Shown here piece by piece: positions 43,988-52,825 of a stretch of 64,000 nucleotides of DNA. Each line of letters begins with the position of its first letter. The stretch's first letter is position 1. The stretch comes from Saprospirales bacterium (GTDB lineage Bacteria > Bacteroidota > Bacteroidia > Chitinophagales > Saprospiraceae). Below the pieces are notes generated by a model that worked only from the letters and a program-made list of their open reading frames with translations, ran no database searches and was not told the origin of the DNA. The stretch is taken from assembly GCA_016711045.1 (NCBI GenBank), contig JADJTT010000006.1:186001-250000 (forward strand), in the 5' to 3' direction. A program made the translations under genes and the position numbers.

Positions 43988-44458
43988 ATGGAAAGAGATA
44001 CCGGATTAGAGATGTCCAACCCCCGGATCGTTTGGCTCGATCGTGTTTCCAGCCTGATGGATAACCGGTTTCGCATTCCCTTTACCAATATCCGCTTTGG
44101 ATTAGACTTTCTGATCGGGTTGGCGCCCGGCATTGGCGATATCTTCAGCCTGGCTATTTCAGGCGCACTGGTATTGGGGATGGTGCGCTATGGCGCCGGC
44201 GGCCGGGTATTGCTGCTCATGCTGGGCAATATCCTGCTGGATACGATCGTCGGCAGCGTACCGGTGTTGGGCGATATCTTCGACCTGACCTACCGGTCCA
44301 ACCGGCGCAATTTTGAATTGTTCCGCGCCCACCACAACGAAGGGAAAAATAAAGGGAGTGGCTGCGGCATGCTCCTGGCTGTGCTTTTCGTCCTGATACT
44401 CTTGTTGGGTCTGGCAGTCTGGTCCTTTTTGCGGGTTGCAACCTGGGTGCTGAGTTGA
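43988..44458 (+). CDS. DUF4112 domain-containing membrane protein
   Basis: 156 residues. A soluble start (VWLDRVSSLMDNRFRIP) leads to the DUF4112 core: FTNIRFGLDFLIGLAPGIGDI, then LLLMLGNILLDTIVGSVPVLGDIFDLTYRSNRRN. The twin P-x-x-GD-x-F/FD repeats are characteristic of this domain. About three hydrophobic helices are present and a last one at about 130-150. Function unknown. It sits between a methyltransferase and htrA, both 16-50 bp away, so an operon is likely. Confidence 0.88.
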   Translation: MERDTGLEMSNPRIVWLDRVSSLMDNRFRIPFTNIRFGLDFLIGLAPGIGDIFSLAISGALVLGMVRYGAGGRVLLLMLGNILLDTIVGSVPVLGDIFDLTYRSNRRNFELFRAHHNEGKNKGSGCGMLLAVLFVLILLLGLAVWSFLRVATWVLS

Positions 44459-44505
44459 TTGTTATTGTTGACGAAAATACCCGTTTCATTCATAAATTAT
44501 CAGCT

Positions 44506-45651
44506 ATGAGCAAAAGTATCATTCGAACTATTTTTTCGGTATTGCTGCTTGCTGCAGGGTTTATTGCCGGGGCAAGCTGGAAATCGCGGGAGGACCAATC
44601 GCAGCCCGCTGAACCTGAAACGAACAAAGAACAAGTGGTATTAACCAACCAGGAAGCGGAATCGGCCGGAAGCGGAGATCTTTATGCCCTGGAAAAAGAG
44701 ACTATCCGCCTGTTCGATGAATCCTCCCCATCGGTTGCCTTCATTACGACTTCCAATATCCGGATGGAGTTCTTTTCCCGCAATTCGACCGAAGTGCCCC
44801 GAGGCTCGGGCTCCGGCTTTGTGTGGGATAAAAAAGGGCATATCGTAACCAATTTCCATGTGATACAGGGCGCCGATAAAGCACAGGTGGTGCTGGCGCA
44901 CGGCAAGTCTTACTCGGCCAGTCTGGTAGGGTATGATCCCAAAAAAGACCTGGCGGTGTTGAAGATTGATGCGCCCGCCAATGAATTGATCCCGATCCCG
45001 GTTGGCACGTCCCAAAATCTGCGGGTAGGGCAGTCTGTCTTTGCCATTGGCAACCCCTTTGGCCTCGACCAAACCCTGACCACAGGGGTGATCTCTGCCC
45101 TGGGCCGGGAGATTGAATCCGTGGCGGGGATACCCATACGGGATGTAATCCAGACCGATGCGGCGATCAACCCCGGCAATTCAGGCGGCCCGCTCCTCGA
45201 CTCGCACGGACGCCTCATTGGGGTCAATACGGCTATCTATAGTCCTTCCGGCGCCAGTGCCGGTATCGGGTTTTCCATCCCTGTCGATGTGGTCAACTGG
45301 ATCGTTCCCGAGTTGATCCAGTATGGAAAAGTGATGCGTCCGGTGTTGGGGGCAGAAGTAGCGTCGCCCCAGTGGGAGCGCCGGCTGGGTATTGAAGGTA
45401 AAGGAGCCCTGGTCATAGAGGTGACGCAAGGTAGTCCCGCCGAACGGGCTGGGCTCATTCCTGCCATGCGCGATCGTGCCGGAAATATCCGGTGGGGGGA
45501 TTTGATCGTGGGGGTTGAATCAGAGGCTATTACCTCCGGCAATGATTTTAGCCTGGCTTTGGAGAAATTCCGTCCGGGCGATCAGGTCACCGTGAAACTA
45601 GTGCGCGAAGGGAAGGAGATGACGGTGGAGGTGGTGTTGGCGGCCCCGTAG
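44506..45651 (+). CDS. Periplasmic serine protease of the DegP/HtrA family, one PDZ domain
   Basis: 382 residues from the ATG giving MSKSIIRTIFSVLLLA; an earlier GTG/ATG frame overlaps the previous gene without homology. A membrane anchor or uncleaved signal at 5-22 is followed by an S1C trypsin fold with the triad His in IVTNFHVIQGADKA, Asp in DPKKDLAVLKID and Ser in INPGNSGGPLLDSHG. One PDZ domain spans about 285-380 (GALVIEVTQGSPAERAGL, DLIVGVESEAI). DegS/HtrA-like enzymes degrade or sense damaged envelope proteins. One PDZ and a membrane anchor resemble DegS more than DegP. Confidence 0.93.
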   Translation: MSKSIIRTIFSVLLLAAGFIAGASWKSREDQSQPAEPETNKEQVVLTNQEAESAGSGDLYALEKETIRLFDESSPSVAFITTSNIRMEFFSRNSTEVPRGSGSGFVWDKKGHIVTNFHVIQGADKAQVVLAHGKSYSASLVGYDPKKDLAVLKIDAPANELIPIPVGTSQNLRVGQSVFAIGNPFGLDQTLTTGVISALGREIESVAGIPIRDVIQTDAAINPGNSGGPLLDSHGRLIGVNTAIYSPSGASAGIGFSIPVDVVNWIVPELIQYGKVMRPVLGAEVASPQWERRLGIEGKGALVIEVTQGSPAERAGLIPAMRDRAGNIRWGDLIVGVESEAITSGNDFSLALEKFRPGDQVTVKLVREGKEMTVEVVLAAP

Positions 45652-45698
45652 CCCCGCGATACCTCGCGGGGGCATGGGAGCCACGACGTATCGTGGCT
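45652..45698. repeat. Two closely spaced palindromic hairpins between htrA and hutU
   Basis: Hairpin A (45652-45671): CCCCGCGA pairs with TCGCGGGG. Hairpin B (45679-45698): AGCCACGA pairs with TCGTGGCT around CGTA. Hairpin B overlaps the hutU stop codon. They lie 7 bp apart between convergent genes without T runs. This is a third example of paired intergenic hairpins in the window. Confidence 0.7.
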
Positions 45699-47712
45699 AC
45701 AGGAGTGAATCATCCACCAAATTCGGTAACGTGATCACCAGATCCGGGTTTTGTTCCATAGCTCTTTTGGCCGTGAACATCGCTTCCGGATTGCGTGCCC
45801 AGCTGCGGCGGGCAATGCCGTTGTTGACATCCCAGAAAAGCATGGATTGAAGTCTGCGGGCGCTATCCTCGCTGCCATCGAGCACGAGGCCGAAGCCGCC
45901 GTTGATCACTTCGCCCCATCCTACGCCGCCGCCGTTGTGCAGCGACACCCAGGTGGCTCCACGGAAGCTGTCGCCGATGACGTTGTGCACCGCCATATCG
46001 GCAGTGAAACGGGATCCGTCATAGATGTTGGCGGTTTCGCGGAAAGGACTGTCGGTGCCGGAAACGTCGTGGTGGTCGCGACCCAGCACAACCGGACCTT
46101 TGAGCTCGCCTTTGGCAATGGCCTTGTTGAAGGCGCTGGCAATGCGAATGCGGCCCTCCGCATCCGCATAGAGGATGCGCGATTTAGAGCCGACCACGGG
46201 CAGGTTGGCATCGGCAGTGGTGATCCACAGCCAGTTGTCGCGGAGCTGTCCCTGGATCTCCGCTGGGGCTTCCTGGCGCATTTCTTCGAGCACATGTGCA
46301 GCGATGGCATCGGTTTTATCGAGGTCTTCTTTCAGACCGGAGGTACATACCCACCGGAAGGGACCAAACCCGTAGTCGAAACACATGGGACCCATGATAT
46401 CTTCGACATAAGAGGCGTATTTGTACAGGCCTTCAGGCTGGTTTTTCCAGATATCTGCACCTGCATCACCTGCCTCCTTCAGAAAGGCATTGCCATAATC
46501 CCAGAAGTACATGCCCTTCGCAGCCATGGCGTTGACGGCCTCGACGTGGCGGTGCAGCGACTGACGGATGGCCTCCATGAATGCGCCTTTGTCGCGGGCA
46601 AGCAGTTCCTGGGCTTCTTCGAAGGTGTAGCCCACCGGACAGTACCCCATATCGTCGATATTGTGCAGGGAGGTCTGGTCGGAGCCCAACTCGATGAACA
46701 CGTTTTCGGCTACCAGTTTTTCCCACAGGTCGACGATATTGCCGTGGTAGACCAGGGCGATAGCGTCTTTGGCTGTCCGGCTTTTTTCAATCTGCGCAAG
46801 CAGTTGATCGAGATCGGAAAACACGTTTTCTTTCTTCACATATCCGTCGGTGATGCGCTGTTTGACGGCATTACCGTCAACTTCAGCCACTACGCCTACG
46901 GCGCCGGTGATCACCGCCGCCAATGTTTGGGCGCCCGACATGCCACCCAGTCCGGAAGTGACATAAACCTTCCCCCGGAGGTCGTCGGCGCCCAGATGCA
47001 TCCGGCGGCCTGCGTTGAGCAGGGTGATGGTAGTGCCGTGTACGATGCCTTGCGGGCCGATATACATGAAGGAACCGGCAGTCATCTGGCCGTATTGGGT
47101 CACGCCGAGGGCGTTGTATTTGTTCCAGTCTTCTTTTTTCGAATAATTGGGGATCATCATCCCGTTGGTGACCACTACGCGCGGGGCATCGGTGTGGGAG
47201 GGGAAGAGCCCAAGCGGGTGGCCGGAGTAGAGCACCAGGGTCTGGTGGTCGGTCATCTCCGCCAGGTATTTCATCGTGAGGCGGTACTGGGCCCAGTTTT
47301 GGAATACTGCGCCGTTGCCTCCGTAGGTGATCAGTTCGTGTGGATGTTTGGCTACCTTGGGGTCGAGGTTGTTCTGGATCATCAACTGGATAGCCGCCGC
47401 CTGTGTGGACCGGTGCGGGTAGTCCGTGATGGGTCTGGAGAACATGGGATAATCGGGGCGAAACCGATGCATATAAATGCGGCCATACTGCTCGAGCTCT
47501 TCGGCGAATTCCGGGGCCAGCACCGCGTGTTGATCAGGGGGGAAATAGCGGAGGGCGTTGCGGATGGCCAGCTTTTTCTCTTTATCGCTCAACACCCCAT
47601 CGATGATGCGTTTGGGGGCATGGCTGATAGTTGGGTCGTATGATTGGGGAGTGGGGAGTTCGTCGGGGATGCCCTCCAGAATAGCGGATTGGAAGGAGGT
47701 TAGGGCGTTCAT
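45697..47712 (-). CDS. hutU: Urocanate hydratase
   Basis: 671 residues, longer than the ~557 of enterobacterial enzymes but in keeping with Bacteroidota urocanases. Motifs: ITYGGNGAVFQNWAQY, VLYSGHPLGLFPSH, GQMTAGSFMYIGPQGIVHGT, and the Cys/NAD region VYVTSGLGGMSGAQ. Late motifs SLHNGGGVGWGEVINGG and CFDYGFGPFRWVCTSG fit. It uses NAD+ to hydrate urocanate to imidazolonepropionate in histidine degradation. No other hut gene is in the window. The long helical insertion at about 350-450 is where the extra length lies. Confidence 0.96.
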   Translation of the reverse strand: MNALTSFQSAILEGIPDELPTPQSYDPTISHAPKRIIDGVLSDKEKKLAIRNALRYFPPDQHAVLAPEFAEELEQYGRIYMHRFRPDYPMFSRPITDYPHRSTQAAAIQLMIQNNLDPKVAKHPHELITYGGNGAVFQNWAQYRLTMKYLAEMTDHQTLVLYSGHPLGLFPSHTDAPRVVVTNGMMIPNYSKKEDWNKYNALGVTQYGQMTAGSFMYIGPQGIVHGTTITLLNAGRRMHLGADDLRGKVYVTSGLGGMSGAQTLAAVITGAVGVVAEVDGNAVKQRITDGYVKKENVFSDLDQLLAQIEKSRTAKDAIALVYHGNIVDLWEKLVAENVFIELGSDQTSLHNIDDMGYCPVGYTFEEAQELLARDKGAFMEAIRQSLHRHVEAVNAMAAKGMYFWDYGNAFLKEAGDAGADIWKNQPEGLYKYASYVEDIMGPMCFDYGFGPFRWVCTSGLKEDLDKTDAIAAHVLEEMRQEAPAEIQGQLRDNWLWITTADANLPVVGSKSRILYADAEGRIRIASAFNKAIAKGELKGPVVLGRDHHDVSGTDSPFRETANIYDGSRFTADMAVHNVIGDSFRGATWVSLHNGGGVGWGEVINGGFGLVLDGSEDSARRLQSMLFWDVNNGIARRSWARNPEAMFTAKRAMEQNPDLVITLPNLVDDSLL

Positions 47713-47726
47713 AGTTCACATTTTAT

Positions 47727-47760
47727 AAAAAAGAGGCCGGCCACCGGCCGGCCTCTTTTT
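47727..47760 (-). terminator. Terminator after the alpha-oxoamine synthase gene
   Basis: AAAAAAGAGGCCGGCC pairs with GGCCGGCCTCTTTTT. It lies between the stop of the upstream gene (47774) and the hutU start (47712) on the minus strand, so hutU is transcribed separately or by readthrough. Confidence 0.88.
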
Positions 47761-47773
47761 ATTAAGGATTTAC

Positions 47774-49027
47774 TTACCCTTGTTGTACCAAAGTACCGAT
47801 GGCGGCTGCATAGGTGCCGTCGTCGAGCTTTTGCCGGGCCTCTTTAAATGCCTGGATCGTAAGATCGATATCCTCCAATGTATGTACGGCGGTAGGTATA
47901 ATCCGAAGGATCATGGTGCCCTTGGGGATGACCGGATAGATCACGATAGAGCAGAATATCCCGTAGTTTTCCCGGAGGTCTCTGACCAACACGCCGGCAA
48001 CGAGTGGTTCGTCGGCCTTCATATAGACGGGGGTTACAGGGGTATTTGTATCACCGATATCAAACCCGGCTTCCCGCAAATTGGCCTGCAGGTAATTGAC
48101 GTTTTCCCACAGCTTGGCTTTCAATTCCGGCCGGGAGCGAAGTAATTCCAATCGCTTGAGGTTGCCGATAACCAGCGGCATAGGGAGCGATTTGGCATAG
48201 ACCTGGGAACGCATATTGTAGCGCAGGAAACGGATGATTTCCGGATCGCCGGCGATAAAGGCGCCAATGCTGGCCATCGATTTGGCGAAGGTAGAGAAAT
48301 AGAGATCGATATCATCCTGTACGCCTTGTTCTTCTCCGGTTCCAGCGCCGGTCTTGCCCAACGCGCCGAAGCCATGGGCATCGTCAATGAGCAGCCGGAA
48401 ATCGTATTTTTCTTTCATGGCGATGATCTCGCGCAGTTTTCCCTGGTCGCCCCGCATACCGAATACACCTTCGGATATTACCAGGATGGCTCCGCCTGAC
48501 TTTTCAGTCAGCTTGGTCGCGCGGAGGAGGTTCTTCTCCAGGCTTTCCATGTTGTTGTGCTCAAAAGCAAAACGATGACCCGGGTGCATCCGCATGCCGT
48601 CCACAATACAGGCATGGCTTTCCGCATCGTAGACCACGACATCTTTGCGGTCGAGAAGCGCATCGATGGCGGACATGATACCTTGATAGCCGAAATTCAA
48701 CAGGTAAGCGGATTCTTTACCCACAAAGGCAGCCAGTTCTTTTTCAAGTTGCAAGTGGTATTTGGTGGTGCCGGACATCATCCGGGCGCCCATCGGATAG
48801 GCCAATCCCCACTCTGCGGCCGCATCTGCATCTGCTTTGCGCACCTCCGGGTGGTTGCCCAACCCAAGGTAGTTGTTGATACTCCAGCAGATCACTTCCT
48901 TGCCCTGAAAATACATCCGGTTGCTGATTTCTCCCGTTAATTCGGGGAAAGCAAAATAACCGTCGGCAAAATCAGCCCATTTGCCGATAGGGCCCATGTT
49001 CTTCTTAATCTTATCAAATAAATCCAT
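47774..49027 (-). CDS. Alpha-oxoamine synthase (KBL/SPT-like, PLP-dependent acyltransferase)
   Basis: 417 residues of fold-type I. Motifs: NNYLGLGNHPEV, GARMMSGTTKYHLQLEKEL, the PLP contacts DAESHACIVDG and LLIDDAHGFGALG, and the Schiff-base Lys in YFSTFAKSMASIGAF. The family condenses an acyl-thioester with an amino acid: glycine (KBL), alanine (BioF), serine (SPT) or, for sulfonolipids, cysteate. Which one applies cannot be told from the sequence alone. No bio or threonine-dehydrogenase genes are near. Sphingolipid or sulfonolipid synthesis is plausible because Bacteroidota make such lipids; this is inferred. Confidence 0.85.
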   Translation of the reverse strand: MDLFDKIKKNMGPIGKWADFADGYFAFPELTGEISNRMYFQGKEVICWSINNYLGLGNHPEVRKADADAAAEWGLAYPMGARMMSGTTKYHLQLEKELAAFVGKESAYLLNFGYQGIMSAIDALLDRKDVVVYDAESHACIVDGMRMHPGHRFAFEHNNMESLEKNLLRATKLTEKSGGAILVISEGVFGMRGDQGKLREIIAMKEKYDFRLLIDDAHGFGALGKTGAGTGEEQGVQDDIDLYFSTFAKSMASIGAFIAGDPEIIRFLRYNMRSQVYAKSLPMPLVIGNLKRLELLRSRPELKAKLWENVNYLQANLREAGFDIGDTNTPVTPVYMKADEPLVAGVLVRDLRENYGIFCSIVIYPVIPKGTMILRIIPTAVHTLEDIDLTIQAFKEARQKLDDGTYAAAIGTLVQQG

Positions 49028-49096
49028 GTCAATGCGTTTAAAATAGTTCTGATCTCAAGCGGTTCGTTCCTGTCATTCCAGGCCCCAAACACCACG

Positions 49097-49104
49097 CAAA
49101 GGTA
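49097..49104 (-). promoter_or_regulatory. -7 box of the alpha-oxoamine synthase promoter (TACCTTTG)
   Basis: Minus-strand TACCTTTG fits TAnnTTTG, 70 bp before the ATG, in the divergent gap shared with the lycopene cyclase gene. Confidence 0.5.
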
Positions 49105-49175
49105 AGCAATAAATCAGATTTAACACCCTGGCTATCGGACTAAACCAATTCTCTTCGATACTGTTTTATCCGGAT

Positions 49176-50350
49176 ATGCAGACAACTTATGACTACATCC
49201 TGATCGGCGGCGGATTAGCGGGTCAAAGCCTTGCCTTTCACCTTTTGCAAGGCCCTTTACGCGATAAGCGCATCGCGCTCATCGACCTGGAGCCCAAGAC
49301 CAGCAACGACCGGACCTGGTGCTTTTGGGAGCAAACTCCCGGGCCGTTCGACGACATCGTCTGCCAGCGTTGGGATCAACTCGACTTTTTAGCCCATCTT
49401 TTTCCCGGACCCTCGACATTGCGCCCTACACCTACAAAATGATCAGGGGGATAGATTTTTATCATTTTGTGGAAAAGACATTCGCATCGGCGCCATCCGT
49501 CGATCGCATTTACGGGAAAATACAGGGATGGAACACCACCCCGGACGGAGTAGTGGTGCATATGGAAGATGGGCGAACGGTTGCGGGAAAGTTTGGTTTT
49601 AGCAGCCTGCCTGCCCGGCCAATCGACAAGCAGCGCTACCACTACATGGACCAGCATTTTAAAGGGTGGGTGATCCGAACCAATGCGCCGGCTTTTGATC
49701 CTGCCACCGCTACGTTTATGGATTTTCGGGTGCCGCAGAATCAGGGATTGTCTTTTCTGTACGCACTTCCGGTTGACACGCACCGGGCGCTGGTAGAACT
49801 TACTTTTTTTTCGAATAAGCTATTCACCAGTGAAGAATACGACGAACAGCTTCGGGCATTGATTCCCGAATTTGTGACCACTCAACCCTATGAAGTGGAG
49901 CACACCGAAATGGGGGCTATCCCGATGACGGACTTCCCTTTTCCCCGTTCCGAAGGGCGGATCGTGTACATCGGCACCGCCGGGGGGTATACCAAACCTT
50001 CGTCGGGGTATACTTTTTGGCGGCTTCAGAAAAATTTGCGGCGCCTGGTGGGGCAATTGGAAAAAACGGGTTCGCCATTTCCTTTACCGACATTAGCGCC
50101 CGCCAGGTATGGGCTCTTCGACAGCACCCTACTCCATGTGCTGGATAGCGGGGCGCTTTCTGCAGGCGACCTGTTCGCCGATCTCTTTCACCACAATCCC
50201 CCTGCTCGCGTGCTCAAATTTCTCAATGAAGAAACCACCTGGCTCGAAGACCTCAAAATTATGGCTTCCGTTCCCACGGCTCCCTTTCTCAAAGCCTTCA
50301 TAGTTGAAATGAGGAAAAAGCTCATCGCACCCACTCCCGGATCCGCTTAA
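49176..50350 (+). CDS. crtY: Lycopene beta-cyclase, CrtY type, split by a one-base indel
   Basis: The first ~75 residues (MQTTYDYILIGGGLAGQSLAFH, NDRTWCFWEQTPG) are in one frame, ending at a stop at 49442; the rest is in another frame. Adding one T to the T5 run at 49399-49403 gives HLFSRTLDIAPYTYKMIRG, matching family members exactly at this turn. The complete protein would be ~391 residues: an FAD-binding GGGLAG start and GTAGGYTKPSSGYTF near the C-terminal FAD contact. CrtY cyclises lycopene ends to make beta-carotene. The gene is isolated from other carotenoid genes here. Its 3' end overlaps the convergent aminotransferase gene by 29 bp. Confidence 0.85.
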
Positions 50351-51608
50351 TGGCCTCCAGCATATTCGGCGCACATGTCTTTACAAAAGCGGCGTCGAGG
50401 GGTTTGTCTGCATAAGTGGTAGATGCCACTTCGAGCGCCTGCTCGCCGTCGAAGTCCACGTAGGAAAGGCGTGCGGTCAGTTCTTCGGAAGGCCTTCCAA
50501 AGTCGAGGCTGGGCAGGAGGGCCACGCCTGTTTCTTCGAGCAGCCGTTCGCACATGAGCTGGCTATTGTGTATTCCTTTTCCAAGCAGGCGTTCCCGGTA
50601 GCGGCCAAAGTCCGGAAATAAGTAGAACCCGCCCTGTGGCTTGGGGGCTGTAATACCCATGTCATGGAGTTCAGTGTGCAGGGTTTTGCCGAGGATGCGC
50701 AGGATTCGCCGGGCTTGGTGCAGGTAGGCTTCGATTTCTGCGCTTTCTTCAAAAGCCGAAACGGCTGCGTACTGAATGGGCGCGCTGGTGGCGGTGAACG
50801 TTTCGCTGGCCACTACCGCCATTGCATCTAATAGCCAGCGCATCGTTTTGGGGAAAGAAAACATGCCGAGCCGCCAGCCGCCGGCGCCACACCACTTGGA
50901 TATTCCGCTGCTGATGATCGTACCTTCCGGGTAATACCGGGCGATGGATACGTGTTGGCCCAGGTGATGGAGCTCTCCGTAGATCTCGTCAGACAAGAGT
51001 ATCACCTTGTATTTGCGGGCAATTCCTGCAATTTCTTTTAACTGGTCGACCGAATAGGTAGCTCCGGTGGGGTTAGCGGGATAGTTGATCACCACGATCC
51101 GCGGCCGGTCGGGGTCGAGCTGGCAGATGGATTCCAGCTCTTCCGGGGTAAGCCGCCAGTCGTCTTCCGCATGGGTTTTGACCCAGTTGACCCGCCTTCC
51201 CACAATCAGGGCTTGCGGGTAATAGGATACCCAGCTGGGCGTCGGGATCACCAGGTCGCCATAGTAGACCAGCTGCAGAATAAAGAGGAGTTCCTTCGAT
51301 CCCGGTCCGATGAGAATATCATCCGGGCTGAATGTAAGTCCTTGTTTTCGCTCCCAGAAGTGAGAAATAGCCTCCCGAAGCGGGTAGAGGCCCTTGACAG
51401 CGAGATAATCCTTTCGCCAGGCATTTTCCCGGAGTGTTTCCACTACCGGCTTAGGTACGGGAAAGGGAGATTGGCCAAATCCAAGGTGAAAGACTTCCTT
51501 TCCCTGCGCTTGTAAAGCCCTGCATTTCTCATTGATCGCCAGGGTAGCGGAAGGGGTAAGGCCCCTGATATTCAGATTGAGATCGACTCTTACGGTTTGT
51601 TTTTCCAT
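50322..51608 (-). CDS. Class I/II PLP-dependent aminotransferase
   Basis: 428 residues from the ATG giving MEKQTVRVDLNLNIRG; a longer frame starts 12 codons upstream without homology. Fold-type I aspartate-aminotransferase-like: VFHLGFGQSPFPVPKPV, LKGLYPLREAIS-type block (KGLYPLREAIS), VINYPANPTGATYS, LLSDEIYGELHH, and the Schiff-base Lys in SSGISKWCGAGGWRLG. The C-terminal GGFYLFPDFG fits. Substrate specificity cannot be read; aromatic or aspartate transamination are typical of such sequences. Confidence 0.88.
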   Translation of the reverse strand: MEKQTVRVDLNLNIRGLTPSATLAINEKCRALQAQGKEVFHLGFGQSPFPVPKPVVETLRENAWRKDYLAVKGLYPLREAISHFWERKQGLTFSPDDILIGPGSKELLFILQLVYYGDLVIPTPSWVSYYPQALIVGRRVNWVKTHAEDDWRLTPEELESICQLDPDRPRIVVINYPANPTGATYSVDQLKEIAGIARKYKVILLSDEIYGELHHLGQHVSIARYYPEGTIISSGISKWCGAGGWRLGMFSFPKTMRWLLDAMAVVASETFTATSAPIQYAAVSAFEESAEIEAYLHQARRILRILGKTLHTELHDMGITAPKPQGGFYLFPDFGRYRERLLGKGIHNSQLMCERLLEETGVALLPSLDFGRPSEELTARLSYVDFDGEQALEVASTTYADKPLDAAFVKTCAPNMLEAIKRIREWVR

Positions 51609-51707
51609 TGATGGGAATATAGGCAAAATTGGGGGTAAAACCAAGAAAATTGAAGGGGAGTGGCCAACCTTTGTGTTAAAAAAATATATAATAAGATTGG
51701 AATACTA

Positions 51708-51715
51708 TAATTTTG
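51708..51715 (+). promoter_or_regulatory. -7 box upstream of the T9SS cargo gene (TAATTTTG)
   Basis: TAATTTTG fits TAnnTTTG and lies 23 bp before the ATG, in an AT-rich patch. No TTG at suitable spacing. Confidence 0.45.
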
Positions 51716-51738
51716 CCCCCGCAAGAAAAACACATCCC

Positions 51739-52812
51739 ATGAAAAAAATCCTGATACCGATTACAGGACTGTTGCTCTCCGCTATTGCGGTCGTGGCTCA
51801 GCCTCAGCTCCTTGAAAATTTTGAATCCGGAAACCTCAGCAACTGGACCCTTATAGAAGGGAATGCCGGGGTGACGAGCAGCCTGGTTTATGGCGGCAAC
51901 AACTCCCTGGAGATGGGAGTCTTCCCGGACACATCCACCCTCCTCCTGCACAAAAGCTTCAGCGGTTCCTTCGGAAGATATCAAATGTATTTTTACTGTG
52001 AAGGTCCGACGCCTGATTTCAATTTTTATTTTCAATACCTTGGCTCCAACGACTTTTACCAGGTCTCCTGCAAGCCACTAGGGACGGATAATCCCGAGTT
52101 GCGCTTGTTCAAGGTGGTCAACGGGGTGTATGAAGACTTGGCGGTCGAGAATGCCACCTTTGCAACCGACCAATGGCATGAACTGGCGGTAGAACGGTCC
52201 TGTAATGGGAACATAGAGGTTTTCATCAACGGCGCACTCCAGATTTCAGTGAATGACCAGGATATTCAACTGCCGGGCTCCATTGGCCTGGGCGCATGGG
52301 CTGAATTGGCGTATGCAGACGATTTGAGCTTTGAGCGGTATGTGGCTTCGGTAGAAATATTGGGAGATACCACTTTTTGTTATGATCCGACCCTACTGGA
52401 AGCTTCGGGCACTTTTTCGCAGTATTTATGGAGTACCGGCTCAACCCGTAAGAGCGAAGAAGTCAACGATCCAGGGATGGTTTGGCTGGAAGTGACGGAT
52501 GCCAACGGATGCAAAGCCAAAGATTCGGTGCTGGTGCTTACCTTTTGCCCTTCCCGGTTTTATGTGCCCAATATTTTCTCTCCCAATTACGACGGGGTGA
52601 ACGATCTTTTTCAGATCTATCCCGAAAAGAAAGTCTTCCAATTTAGCATGAAGGTCTTTGACCGTTGGGGGGAGCTGGTATTTGAAACACAGGACCTGGA
52701 GGATGGTTGGGATGGGACATACCGTGGGAAAACCGCTCGCCCGGATATGTACATGTGGATCGCCCAACTGGACCAGTTTCAGCTTAGCGGCAATGTGGTG
52801 TTGGTCCGGTAA
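51739..52812 (+). CDS. Secreted LamG-like protein with a T9SS type B sorting domain
   Basis: 357 residues from the ATG giving MKKILIPITGLLLSA; signal peptide cleaves after VVAQ. Residues ~25-200 look like a LamG/concanavalin-type beta sandwich (LENFESGNLSNWTLIEG, ADQWHELAVERSCNGNIEVFINGALQ is summarised by WHELAVERSCNGNIEVFING). The C-terminal ~85 residues are the CHU_C/type B sorting domain: FYVPNIFSPNYDGVNDLFQI, FDRWGELVFETQDL, GWDGTYRGK, PDMYMWIAQ. This directs export by the T9SS (SprA, PorQ in this window) and attachment or release at the surface. Ligand unknown. The PKD-like segment SGTFSQYLWSTGSTRKSEE precedes the sorting domain. Confidence 0.88.
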   Translation: MKKILIPITGLLLSAIAVVAQPQLLENFESGNLSNWTLIEGNAGVTSSLVYGGNNSLEMGVFPDTSTLLLHKSFSGSFGRYQMYFYCEGPTPDFNFYFQYLGSNDFYQVSCKPLGTDNPELRLFKVVNGVYEDLAVENATFATDQWHELAVERSCNGNIEVFINGALQISVNDQDIQLPGSIGLGAWAELAYADDLSFERYVASVEILGDTTFCYDPTLLEASGTFSQYLWSTGSTRKSEEVNDPGMVWLEVTDANGCKAKDSVLVLTFCPSRFYVPNIFSPNYDGVNDLFQIYPEKKVFQFSMKVFDRWGELVFETQDLEDGWDGTYRGKTARPDMYMWIAQLDQFQLSGNVVLVR

Positions 52813-52825
52813 TCGGGTCTTTCGT

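Noticed and set aside
45751..47643. Plus-strand frame of 630 codons opposite hutU
   Set aside because: Fully antisense to a clear urocanase and without any motif; shadow frame.
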